Position numbers and translations under genes: made by a program
In this document: piece by piece, positions 42,404-51,654 of the stretch
Numbering within the stretch: the first letter of the stretch is position 1
Layout: each line of letters begins with the position of its first letter
Source: RYN-230 sp963837515
GTDB taxonomy: Bacteria; Actinomycetota; Actinomycetes; Streptosporangiales; Streptosporangiaceae
Length of the DNA stretch: 64,000 nt
Assembly (NCBI GenBank): GCA_963837515.1
Contig: CAWINT010000005.1
Coordinates: 372,001-436,000, forward strand
Direction of reading: 5' to 3'
Notes under the pieces: generated by a model
What the model saw: only the letters and a program-made list of their open reading frames with translations
What the model was told of the DNA's origin: nothing
The model's database searches: none

Positions 42404-43120
42404 ATGAGCATGCTGGAACTGCGTCAGGTGTCCAAGATGTACGGCCAGGGCGCCGCCCAGGTGCACGCGCTGCGGGACGTCAACCTGGAGGTCAACCCGG
42501 GGATGATGGTGGCGGTGATGGGCCCGAGCGGGTCGGGCAAGTCGACGCTGCTGACCATCGCCGGCAGCCTGGAGGAGCCGACCAGCGGGCAGGCCCTCGT
42601 CGCCGGCCAGGACCTGGCCACGATGTCGCGCAACGACAAGGCGCGGCTGCGCCGCCAGTCGATCGGGTACGTGTTCCAGGACTTCAACCTGCTGCCCGGG
42701 CTGACCGCCGCGGAGAACGTCGCGCTGCCGCTGGAACTGGACGGCATCAGCGCACGGAAGGCCCGGGTAGCCGGGCTGCGCGCGCTCACCGACCTGGGCC
42801 TGGCGGACCGCGCGTCGAACTACCCCGACCAGCTGTCCGGCGGCGAACGCCAGCGCGTCGCGATCGCCCGCGCGGTGGTCGGCGACCGGCACCTGCTGCT
42901 CGCCGACGAGCCGTCCGGCGCACTGGACTCAGCCAACAGCGAGGCGGTGATGCGCATGATCCACACCGCCTGCAAGCAAGGCGTCGCCGCCGTCGTCGTT
43001 ACGCACGACGCGCGGCTCGCCTCGTGGGCGGACCGGGTGGTACACATCAGCGACGGCCGCATCGTTGACCAGACGGTGCCCGCGCCGGGCCCGGACTCCC
43101 TGCTGGGGCAGGACCGGTGA
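42404..43120 (+). CDS. MacB/LolD-type ABC transporter ATP-binding protein
   Basis: The 238-residue ATPase has LRQVSKMYGQGAAQVHALRD, Walker A MGPSGSGKSTLLTIAGSLEE, YVFQDFNLLPGLTAAENVAL, signature QLSGGERQRVAIARAVVGDR and Walker B LLLADEPSGALDSANS. ATG 42404 gives the family N-terminus (MSMLELRQ). It is coupled to the permease by GTGA. In actinobacteria such a pair next to a NarL-type two-component system often exports antimicrobial peptides or lipids. Confidence 0.95.
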   Translation: MSMLELRQVSKMYGQGAAQVHALRDVNLEVNPGMMVAVMGPSGSGKSTLLTIAGSLEEPTSGQALVAGQDLATMSRNDKARLRRQSIGYVFQDFNLLPGLTAAENVALPLELDGISARKARVAGLRALTDLGLADRASNYPDQLSGGERQRVAIARAVVGDRHLLLADEPSGALDSANSEAVMRMIHTACKQGVAAVVVTHDARLASWADRVVHISDGRIVDQTVPAPGPDSLLGQDR

Positions 43121-45663
43121 CGACCCTCACCCGCACGCGCGCGGGGACCGGTAACGGGGGCGTCCCCGCCCGCCGCGCGGTGTTCCGTTGGGGCTGGCGG
43201 CTGTTCCGCCGCGAATGGCGCCAGCAGCTGCTCGTGCTCGGCCTGCTCACCGTGGCTGTCGCCGCGACGATCTGGGGCGCCAGCGTCGTCACGAACACGC
43301 AGCTCCCGAACCCCAATTACGCCACGTTCGGCACCGCCGCCGCGCAGGTCACGCTGCCCGGCACCGACCCGCACCTGGCCGCCGACATCGCCACCATCCA
43401 GGGCCGCTGGGGCCCGGCCGATCTCATCGAGAATCAGGACATCGCGACGGGTACCACCCAGCCTGTGCAACTGCGCGCGGAGCGTCCGCACGGGCACTAC
43501 AACTCTCCGCTGCTCAGCCTGGTCAGCGGCAGCTACCCGGCCGGCCCGGGCCAGGTCGCGCTGACCGGCCAGGTCGCCAGCCGGTACGGCGCGCACGTGG
43601 GCGGCACCTGGCAGGCCGCCGGCACGACCTGGCGGGTGACCGGCATCGTGCAAGACCCGAGCAACCTGGCGGCGGAGTTCGCGCTGGCCGCCCCCGGCCA
43701 GGTCCCGCATCCCAGTCAGGTGATCATGCTGCTGGGCTCCTCACCCGCCGTCCAGCAGGCGATCAGCAACGGCAACGGAACGCTGCCCGGCATGCCAGCG
43801 GCGGCGACGTTCACGTTCCCCGCGGCTTTCATGAGCGGGCCCCCGTCGGCGACGATCATCCTGGTGGTAGAGGTCCTCGGCCTGGTGTTCATCGGCCTGG
43901 TGTCGGTAGCCGGCTTCTCGGTGATGGCCCAGCGCAGGCTCCGCGCCCTCGGCATGCTCAGCGCGATCGGCGCGACCGAACGCAACCTCCGCCTGGTCAT
44001 GATCGCCAACGGCCTGGCCGTCGGCGTGACCGCCGCGCTGGCCGGGGCGGTGCTCGGCTTCGCCGCCTGGCTCGCTTACCTGCCGACACTGCAGCAGGCC
44101 ACCGGCCACGTGGTCGACCCGGCGAACCTGCCATGGTGGGCGCTCGCGCTCGGGGTCGTGCTCGCGGTCGCGACGTCGGTACTCGCCTCCCGCCGCCCCG
44201 CCAAGACGATCGCCCAAGTGCCGGTGGTGGCCGCGCTATCGGGCCGCCCCCCACCACCCAAGCCGGTGCACCGCTCCGCCGTGCCCGGCGTCATCGTGTT
44301 CGCGGGCGGCGTCGCGTGCCTGGCGTTCACCGGCGGCCTGGCCGGGGTGGCGGGCCACGGGCACGCCGGCCAGGGGCGCGCGCTGCTCCTGCTGGCCGGC
44401 CTGGTCGCGGTGATCGTCGGCATCGTCCTGCTCGCCCCGCTGGCCATCAGTGTGCTGGCAGCCGGCGCCGGACCGCGGCTGCCGGTTGCGGTCCGGATCG
44501 CGCTGCGTGACCTGGTCCGCTACCGTGCCCGGTCCGGTGCCGCGCTGGCGGCGACCACGTCCGCCGTATTCCTGGCCATGGGGATCTGCCTTGTGGCCAG
44601 CATCAGCTTCGGCAATCCGCTCGACCCGATCGGCCCCAACCTGTCCGGCAGCCAGCTGATCGTCAGCGCGCAGCAGAGCCAGGGCGGCGGCACGATAGCG
44701 CAGCTCAGCAGCGCCCAGACAGCCCGCCTGGGCGGGCAGGTGGACAGCCTCGCCGCCAGCCTGCACACGTGGTCGGTGCCACTGGAATCCACGGGCGCCA
44801 CGCTGTACCAGGTGGGCACGCAGGAACACAATCCGTTCGATTTCACCGGCACCGTGTACGTGGCCACCCCGCAGTTGCTCGCCACGTACGGGATCAAGGC
44901 CAGCCAGATCGCTCCCGGCACCGACATCCTCACCATGCGGCCAGGGCTGGCGGGCCTGCCGCACATGGAGATGATCTGGAGCAGCTACCAAAGTCCGGGC
45001 GGAGGCGTTCCCGGTGGTGGCGGCAGTCCGTCCTGCAGGCTGAGCAACGACTGCCTGGCCAATCCGGTGATGCAGACGGTCAGCGGCCTGCCCGGCGGCA
45101 CCTCCGCGCCGAACACGGTGATCACCGAGTACGCGGTGAGCAAGTACCAGCTGCAGCCCAGCCTGAACGGCTGGCTGATCCAGGCACCAGCCGCGCTGAC
45201 CGCCACGCAGATCAACGCCGCGCGGCAGCTCGCGCTCGGCTACGGGGTCACGGCCGAGACCAAGTCCGATACGCCGGGTCCCGGCGAGTTCGCCGACGGC
45301 GCCACCGCGCTGGGCATCGTGATCGCGCTCGGCGTGCTAACCGCGTCCGTCGGCCTGATCCGCAGCGAGACCGCGCGGGACCTGCGCACGCTCACCGCGG
45401 CCGGCGCCAGCCCGGGGACGCGGCGGATGATCACCGCGGCGACAGCCGCCGCGCTCGGCCTGCTCGGCGCGATCCTCGGCATGGCCGGCGCGCTGGTCGC
45501 CGGGCTGGCCTGGGCGCACAGCAGCCTGTCCGCCATGTTCGGCGACCTGCCGCTGAGTGACATGCTGATATTGCTGATCGGGCTGCCGCTGGTCGCCGCG
45601 GCCAGCGGCTGGCTGCTGGCCGGCCGCGAGCCAGAGGCCATCGCGAGGCAGCCGCTGGACTGA
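43117..45663 (+). CDS. FtsX/MacB-type ABC transporter permease
   Basis: This 848-residue permease contains two FtsX-like repeats. A first span (LVLGLLTVAVAATIWGASVV) is followed by an extracytoplasmic domain, a bundle of spans around residues 240-470 (TIILVVEVLGLVFIGLVSVA, SVMAQRRLRALGMLSAIGAT), a second large extracytoplasmic part (about 515-715, including a Gly/Pro-rich loop with a cysteine pair CRLSNDC) and final spans (GIVIALGVLTASVGLIRSET, LRTLTAAGASPGTRRMITAA). GTG 43117 overlaps the ATPase stop. The length is usual for actinobacterial fused permeases. Confidence 0.92.
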   Translation: MTTLTRTRAGTGNGGVPARRAVFRWGWRLFRREWRQQLLVLGLLTVAVAATIWGASVVTNTQLPNPNYATFGTAAAQVTLPGTDPHLAADIATIQGRWGPADLIENQDIATGTTQPVQLRAERPHGHYNSPLLSLVSGSYPAGPGQVALTGQVASRYGAHVGGTWQAAGTTWRVTGIVQDPSNLAAEFALAAPGQVPHPSQVIMLLGSSPAVQQAISNGNGTLPGMPAAATFTFPAAFMSGPPSATIILVVEVLGLVFIGLVSVAGFSVMAQRRLRALGMLSAIGATERNLRLVMIANGLAVGVTAALAGAVLGFAAWLAYLPTLQQATGHVVDPANLPWWALALGVVLAVATSVLASRRPAKTIAQVPVVAALSGRPPPPKPVHRSAVPGVIVFAGGVACLAFTGGLAGVAGHGHAGQGRALLLLAGLVAVIVGIVLLAPLAISVLAAGAGPRLPVAVRIALRDLVRYRARSGAALAATTSAVFLAMGICLVASISFGNPLDPIGPNLSGSQLIVSAQQSQGGGTIAQLSSAQTARLGGQVDSLAASLHTWSVPLESTGATLYQVGTQEHNPFDFTGTVYVATPQLLATYGIKASQIAPGTDILTMRPGLAGLPHMEMIWSSYQSPGGGVPGGGGSPSCRLSNDCLANPVMQTVSGLPGGTSAPNTVITEYAVSKYQLQPSLNGWLIQAPAALTATQINAARQLALGYGVTAETKSDTPGPGEFADGATALGIVIALGVLTASVGLIRSETARDLRTLTAAGASPGTRRMITAATAAALGLLGAILGMAGALVAGLAWAHSSLSAMFGDLPLSDMLILLIGLPLVAAASGWLLAGREPEAIARQPLD

Positions 45664-46079
45664 CACGGGTCTTGCCGGCCATTCCAGTCCCGGTTTCCTG
45701 GGCCTGGCATGAGGTCCAGAAACTGATGGTTCACCCGGACCTGGCCGCCCGCGTCGCAGATCAGGGCTCCGCGCGATGCGCCGGCCGACCTCGCAGCCCT
45801 GGCCCGGCTGCTGCCCAGGCCGCTGCGGCAGAGCCGGCTGGTTACGCCGGATACGCGATGAGGGCGCGGCAGCGGGAGCGCAGCGGTGCTATCGAAGCCG
45901 CTGATGAAACGGATTCCCGCTGATGCTCCCGGATGCAACGCTCCCTGTTCCTTCCTCGCTGATGAACCTGCTGGCGGTGCTGTTCCCGCTGTTCACGCGC
46001 CGTCGTTCCGCACGTTCTGCGGCCTGGCAGCGTCTCAGACGCCGGCCCGGGGCGGAACTCACCGGACGATCTGGGCGGG
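45664..46079. other. Gene-free stretch holding transposase relics
   Basis: This 416-bp gap between convergent genes contains no intact gene. Two short plus-strand stretches resemble transposases of different families and are listed separately. The rest shows no clear feature. Confidence 0.5.
45784..45861 (+). pseudogene. Integrase-type transposase remnant (IS3/IS481-like)
   Basis: The frame reads ADLAALARLLPRPLRQSRLV, TPDTR and then stops at 45859-45861. LxxLARLLPRxxRxxxLVTPxTLLRWHR is a common pre-catalytic motif of actinobacterial integrase-core transposases. Only this segment remains; no catalytic DDE part follows. Confidence 0.4.
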
Positions 46080-46083
46080 CTAA
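45962..46083 (+). pseudogene. Possible IS4/IS701-type transposase N-terminal remnant, frameshifted
   Basis: One frame begins MNLLAVLFPLF and the next continues APSFRTFCGLAASQTPARGG, THRTIWAG before a TAA. N-termini of IS701-like transposases read LFTxPTFRTFxxLxxG followed by RTVxGML at this spacing. Resemblance is partial and broken by a frameshift. The TAA overlaps the last codon of hrpA on the other strand. Confidence 0.3.
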
Positions 46084-49000
46084 CCGCGGGCGGCGTCCAG
46101 CAGCTGGTCCAGGGCGCGGCCGATGCGCTGCTCGGACACCGGGCCGCGGGTGCCGAGTGACTGCGCGAACAAGCTGACCCGCAGTTCCTCGATCATCCAC
46201 CGCACCGCCTGGGCCTCAGCGGCCGCGCGCTGGGCGGGCGGCAGCTCGCCCAGCACCTGCCGGTACTCCTCGGTCACCCGGTGCACCACCGCCATCCGCT
46301 CCGCGTCGCGGCGCGGCGACTCCGGCATCTTTTCCAGGCGGCGGCTCATCGCCTGCAGGTAGCGGAGCAGGTCCGCCAGCCGTGCGGCGCCGGTCTCGCT
46401 GATGAATCCGGGATGGATCAGCCCGGCCAGCTGGCCGCGCAGGTCGGTGACGGCCGGGGCCAGTGCCGGGCCGGGCCGTGGGCCCAGGCTGGCCTCCAGC
46501 CCGTGCGCCTCGGCCAGGATCCGGGCCACCCGGGACACCACGTCGGCGGTGACCGCGGCCAGCCGGTCCCGGGCCGCCGCCAGCAGCCGCCCGAATCCGG
46601 CCGCGTCCCAAGCCGGGCCGCCCTGCTCGGCCACGATCTGGTCGGCCGCCGCGGCCGCGCAGTCGTCCAGCAGGGCGTCGGTGCTGCGATAGGGGTGCCG
46701 GCTCAGCGCCAGCTTGGCCGCGGTGGGCAGCCGGCCGGCCACGGACCGGGCGCCGGACGGCACCTGGAGCAGCAGCAGCCGGCGGGTGCCGCGGCGCATC
46801 GCCGCCTGCGCCTCCGCCCCGGTCTCGAACAGCCGGATGTCCACCGCGTCGCCCGCATCGGCCAGCGCCGGGTAACCGCGGACCTGCCCCGCCTCGAACA
46901 CCCGGGGGAGGGTGTCGAACTCCCAGCTGCGCAGGCCGGACCGGGTCAGCCCGCGGGCCGCCGCATCCAGCGTCTCGCGCAGCCGGGGCCGCAGCTCGCG
47001 GCGCAGCGCGGTCAGATCCTTGCCGGTGGCCAGCACCCGGCCGTCCTCGACCACCCGGAAGCTGACCCGCAGATGGGCGGGCAGCCGGGACAGGTCGAAG
47101 GCCGAGCGGGGGACCGGCTGCCCCGCCCGCCGGGTCAGCTCCGCGGCCAGCGCCGCCAGCAGGTCCCCGTGCGCTGGCCCGAGCCGGGGCAGCACTGCCC
47201 GGGCGGTGTCCGGGGCCGGCACGAACGCGGTGCGCAGCTGCTTGGGCAGCGACCGGATCAGCTCCGTCACCAGTTCCTCGCGCAGCCCGGGGACCTGCCA
47301 GCCGAACTCCTCCGCACCGACCTGGTTCAGCGCCTCCAGCGGGATGTCTACCGTCACCCCGTCCTCCGGTGTGCCGGGGGCGAACTCGTAGGACACCGGC
47401 AGCTCGCCCCAGCGCGCTGGGTAAGCGGCCGGGCCGACCTCCTCGGCGGCCGCCCCGACCAGGTCGTCCAGGGTCAGGTCGAGCCGCTGCGGGTCGTCCG
47501 CCCGGGCCCGCTTCCACCAGCTGTCGAAATGCCGGGCCGAGGTCACCGTGGCCGGGATGCGCTGGTCGTAGAACGCGAACACGGCGCTGTCGTCGGCCAC
47601 GATGCCGCGCCGCCGGGCCTTGCGCTCCAGGTCGGCCGCTTCGTCGCGGAGCCGCTGGTTGCGCGCGAAGAACCGGTGGTGCGTGGTCCAGTCACCCTCC
47701 ACCAGCGCATGCTGGATGAACAGCTCCCGGGCCAGGGCGCTCGATCCGGCCGTAGTTGACGGTGCGCGCCGCCACGATCGGCAGCCCGTACAAGGTGACC
47801 TTCTCGGTGGCCAGCACCGCGCCCCGGTGGGCATCCCACCGCGGCTCGCTGTAGCTGCGCCGCAGCAGGTGGCCGGCCAGCGGCTCGGCCCATTCCGGCT
47901 CGATCCGGGCGGCGACCCGGGCCCACAGCCGGGAGGTTTCGACCAGCTCCGCCGCGACCACCCAGGACGGCGGCTTCCGGGCCAGCACGGAGTCCGGGAA
48001 GATCGCGAACCGGGCCCCGCGGGCGCCGGTGAACTCGGCCGGCCCACGGCGCTTGCCCCGTGACTCCCGGGTGTCGGCCATGCCGATCTGCGACAGCAGC
48101 CCGGCCAGCAGCGACATGTGCACCCGGTCGGCCAGCTCGGCCGGGAACCGGTCGGCCGGTTCCGCGTCCGGCGCGGGCCGGGGCGTGCGGTGGTCGTGCC
48201 CGATCACGATGCCGACCTCGGCGGCGGCCTGCCGCAGCTGCGCGTACACGTCCTGCCACTCGCGCACCCGCAGGTAATGCAGGTACTCGCGGCGGCACAT
48301 CCGGCGGAACGCGGACGCGGACAGCTCACGCTGTTGGCCGCGGAGATAGTCCCACAGCGCCAGGAAGGCGAGGAAGTCCGACCCGGGGACCGCGAACCGG
48401 CGGTGCATCGCGTCGGCGGCGTCCCGGTGCTCGGCGGGCCGCTCGCGCGGGTCCACGATGGACAGCGCGGCGGCGATGATGAGCACCTCGCGGGCGCACC
48501 CGTTCTGCCCGGCCGCCAGGATCATCCGGCCCAGCCGCGGGTCGGCCGGGAGCCGGGCCAGCTTGCGCCCGGTCTCGGTCAGCCGTGTCAGCCCGGGGGG
48601 GCGACCCCCCGGAACCCCCCGCGCATCCGCCGGCTCGGCGGGAGCCCGCCTGACGGCGGGTCCCGCCGCACCGCCGGATCGTCCTGGCGTGAACGCGCCA
48701 AGCTCCTCCAGCAGGCGGACGCCGTCGGTGACGGTCCGCGAGTCGGGCGCGTCCACGAACGGGAAGTCCGCCATGTCGCCGAGGTCCAGCGCGGCCATCT
48801 GCAGGATGACCGAGGCCAGGTTGGTGCGCAGGATCTCCGGGTCGGTGAACTCGGGCCGGGCGGCGAAGTCCTCCTCGCCGTACAGCCGGATGCACACGCC
48901 GTCCGCGGTGCGGCCGCACCGGCCCGCCCGCTGGCGGGCCGAGGCCTGGGAGATGGGTTCGATCGGCAGCCGCTGCACCTTGGTGCGCTGGCTGTACCGG

Positions 49001-50124
49001 GAGATCCGCGCCCTGCCCGGGTCGATCACGTAGCGGATCCCCGGGACGGTCAGTGAGGTCTCGGCGATGTTGGTGGCCAGCACGACCCGGCGCCGGAAGC
49101 GCCCGGTCTCCCGGGAGGGCTCGAACACCCGGTGCTGTTCGGCCGCGGACAGCCGGGCGTAGAGCGGCAGCACGTCGAGGCCGTCCTGGCCGGCCAGCGC
49201 GTCCGCGGTGTCCCGGATCTCCCGCTCACCGCTGAGGAACACCAGGATGTCGCCCGGGCCGGTGGCCTTCAGCTCGGTGATCGCGTCGAGGATGCCCTGC
49301 ACCTGATCGCGGGGCTCGTCGTCACCGTCCTCCGGGCCGCCCAGCGGCCGGTAGCGCAGCTCGACCGGGTAGGTGCGGCCGGATACCTCGATGACCGGCG
49401 CCCCGAAATCGGCGAAGTGCTTAGCGAAGCGGTCCGGGTCGATGGTGGCCGAGGTGATGATGACCTTGAGGTCGGGGCGGCGCGGCAGCAGCCGCTTGAG
49501 GTAGCCCAGGATGAAGTCGACGTTGAGGCTGCGCTCGTGCGCCTCGTCGATGATCAGGGTGTCGTAGCGGAGCAGCTGCCGGTCGCGCTGCATCTCGGTG
49601 AGCAGGATGCCATCGGTCATCACCTTGACCAGGGTGGCGTCGCTGGAGGTGTCGGCGAACCGCACCTTGTAGCCGATCGCGTGGCCCAGCCCGGTGCCGA
49701 GTTCGTGGCCGATCCGCTCAGCCACGGTCCGGGCCGCGATCCGCCGCGGCTGGGTGTGCCCGATCTGGCCTGCCACCCCGCGGCCCAGCTCCAGGCAGAT
49801 CTTCGGCAGCTGGGTGGTCTTCCCGGACCCGGTCTCACCGGCGACGATCACCACCTGGTGCTCGGCGATGGCCGCGGCGATCCGGTCCTTGACCTGGCTG
49901 ACCGGGAGCTCGGGCGGGTAGGAAATGGCCGGTACCGCGGCCCGCCGCGCCTGGGCCGCCTGCGCGGCGGCGGCCAGCTCGGCCTGCAGCCGGTCAAGGG
50001 CACGCTGCCGCGCCGCGCTGTCGCGCAGCGCGGCCGCCTGTTCCGCCCGGCGGCTGAGCCGCCGCTGGTCGCGCAGCATCAGCCCGGGCAGCTGGCTACG
50101 CAGCTCGGTCAGTGTGGACGTCAA
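46080..50124 (-). pseudogene. hrpA: ATP-dependent RNA helicase HrpA, frameshifted
   Basis: Two minus-strand frames give about 1,349 residues, the usual HrpA size. The first (50124 to about 47745) has Walker A VIVAGETGSGKTTQLPKICL, TDGILLTEM, the DEAH box LIIDEAHERSLNVDFILGYL, VIITSATIDPDRFA, LATNIAETSLTVPGIRYVID and SARQRAGRCGRTADG. The second has ALARELFIQHALVEGDWTTH and the long C-terminal HrpA-specific domain to the end (RIGRALDQLLDAARG). The frames meet at about 47740-47746, with one extra or two missing bases. A TTG at 50124 with GGAG upstream gives MTSTLTELRSQLPGLMLRDQ, the expected N-terminus. An extra 30 residues at about 480-511 come from a GC-rich repeat. HrpA resolves stalled ribosomes and remodels RNA. 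Confidence 0.9.
48592..48690. repeat. GC-rich hairpin repeat inside hrpA, copy 3 with extra arms
   Basis: CCCGGGGGGGCGACCCCCCGG (split as CCCGGGGGGG and CGACCCCCCGG) at 48592-48612 is the inverse of copy 1. It is followed by GAACCCCCC and by a second inverted repeat around 48636-48666 (GGCGGGA against TCCCGCC). In HrpA it encodes an insert between ELGAF and LTRLTETG that other HrpA proteins lack. It keeps the frame. Confidence 0.55.
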
Positions 50125-50229
50125 GACAGGATCTCCGTGAGCGGGCCCGGATAAAGGATGGACGACCTGGCCCCGCGTACTCAACGCTTTAACCCCCGGT
50201 AACCTTCCGCGGGCGGAGGGGAGGACACG

Positions 50230-51654
50230 GTGGGGGAGCGCAGCACCCGCGGGCTCTGGGCGCCGGAGCACCGGGCGCTGTCCGCCGGGCTGGTGCTCAC
50301 CATCACGATGGTCGCCTCGGAAGCCCTGGCCGTGGTCACGGTGATGCCGGTGGTCGCCCGCGACCTGGGCGGGCTGCGGCTGTACGGCTGGGTGTTCAGC
50401 GCGTTCATGCTCGGCAGCATGGTGGGCATCGTGGCGGCGGGCCGGGAGGCCGACCGGCGCGGGCCAGCCCTGCCGTTCGCCGCCGGGGTGGTGGTGTTCG
50501 GCTGCGGCCTGGCCACCGCCGGGCTGGCGCCCTCGATGCCGGTCCTGGTCGCCGGGCGGGCGTTGCAGGGGATCGGGGCCGGGGCGGTGCCCGCGGTGGC
50601 CTACGTGGCGATCGGGCGCAGCCTGCCGGGGCCGCTGCGCGGCCGGATGATGGCCTGGCTGTCAACTGCGTGGGTGGTGCCCGCGCTGGCCGGGCCGGCG
50701 CTCAGCGCCGAGGTCGCGCGGGTGTTCGGCTGGCGCTGGGTGTTCCTCGGCCTGCTGCCGGTGGTCGCGGTGACCGCGTCGATCGCCGGGCCGGCCCTGC
50801 TCCGGCTCGGGCCGCCCAGCCCAGGGCCGGGCGCTGAGCACCGGGTCCGCGACGGGATCCGCACCGCCACCGGCACCGCCCTGGCCCTGGCCGGGCTGAC
50901 CCTGGTGGTCCGCGCGGTCACGGGGCCGGCCGGGCTGCGCCTGGCGGCCGGGGGCGCCGTAGCGGTGGCGGCCGGTGGGATCATCGCCGTGCCCGCGCTG
51001 CGCCGCCTGCTGCCGCCCGGCACGGCCACGGCGCGCCGTGGGCTGCCCGCCACGATCGCGCTGCGCGGGCTGCTCACCTTCGCGTTCTTCGGCGCGGACG
51101 CCTACGTCACGCTGACCCTCACCGTGCTGCGGCACCGGAGCACGATCCTGGCCGGGGTGGCGGTGACCGGGGCCAGCCTGGCCTGGGCGGCGGGCGCCTG
51201 GCTGCAGGCCCGGCTGGGCGCCTCCTGGGAGGGCCGCCGCCTGGTCCGGGCCGGGCTGATTGTCATCCTGGCCGGCATCGGCGGGATGATCCTGGTCACC
51301 GTGCCCGCCGTGCCGGTGGCCGCCGGGCTGGCCGCCTGGACCGTGGCCGGGCTGGGCATGGGCCTGGGCTACGCCCCGGTCTCGCTGCTCATGCTGCGCG
51401 AGGCGCCCGCCGGGCGGGAGGGCTGGGCCTCGTCGTCGCTGAACCTGGCCGACGTGCTCGGCACGGCCACCGGCATCGGCGTAGGGGGAGCGGCGGTGGC
51501 CGCCACGGCCGGCGGGGCCGGCCTGCGCTGGGGCGTCACCGCCGCGTTCGGCATCAGCGCTGCCGTGGCGCTGGCCGCGCTGGCCGTCACCCGCCGCCTG
51601 CCGGCCGGGCTGACCGGCCAGCCGGCCAAGGCCGGGCCGGCTCAGCCGACCTGA
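50230..51654 (+). CDS. MFS exporter
   Basis: This 474-residue membrane protein has 12 to 14 spans. MVASEALAVVTVMPVVARDL is the first span with the DHA-type motif, GREADRRGPALPFAAG is motif A, RALQGIGAGAVPAVAYVAIG motif C-like, and GWRWVFLGLLPVVAVTA is typical of DHA2 drug exporters. GTG 50230 follows GGGGAGG. The gene overlaps the end of the opposing protein kinase by 13 bp and diverges from hrpA. The substrate is unknown. Confidence 0.88.
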   Translation: MGERSTRGLWAPEHRALSAGLVLTITMVASEALAVVTVMPVVARDLGGLRLYGWVFSAFMLGSMVGIVAAGREADRRGPALPFAAGVVVFGCGLATAGLAPSMPVLVAGRALQGIGAGAVPAVAYVAIGRSLPGPLRGRMMAWLSTAWVVPALAGPALSAEVARVFGWRWVFLGLLPVVAVTASIAGPALLRLGPPSPGPGAEHRVRDGIRTATGTALALAGLTLVVRAVTGPAGLRLAAGGAVAVAAGGIIAVPALRRLLPPGTATARRGLPATIALRGLLTFAFFGADAYVTLTLTVLRHRSTILAGVAVTGASLAWAAGAWLQARLGASWEGRRLVRAGLIVILAGIGGMILVTVPAVPVAAGLAAWTVAGLGMGLGYAPVSLLMLREAPAGREGWASSSLNLADVLGTATGIGVGGAAVAATAGGAGLRWGVTAAFGISAAVALAALAVTRRLPAGLTGQPAKAGPAQPT

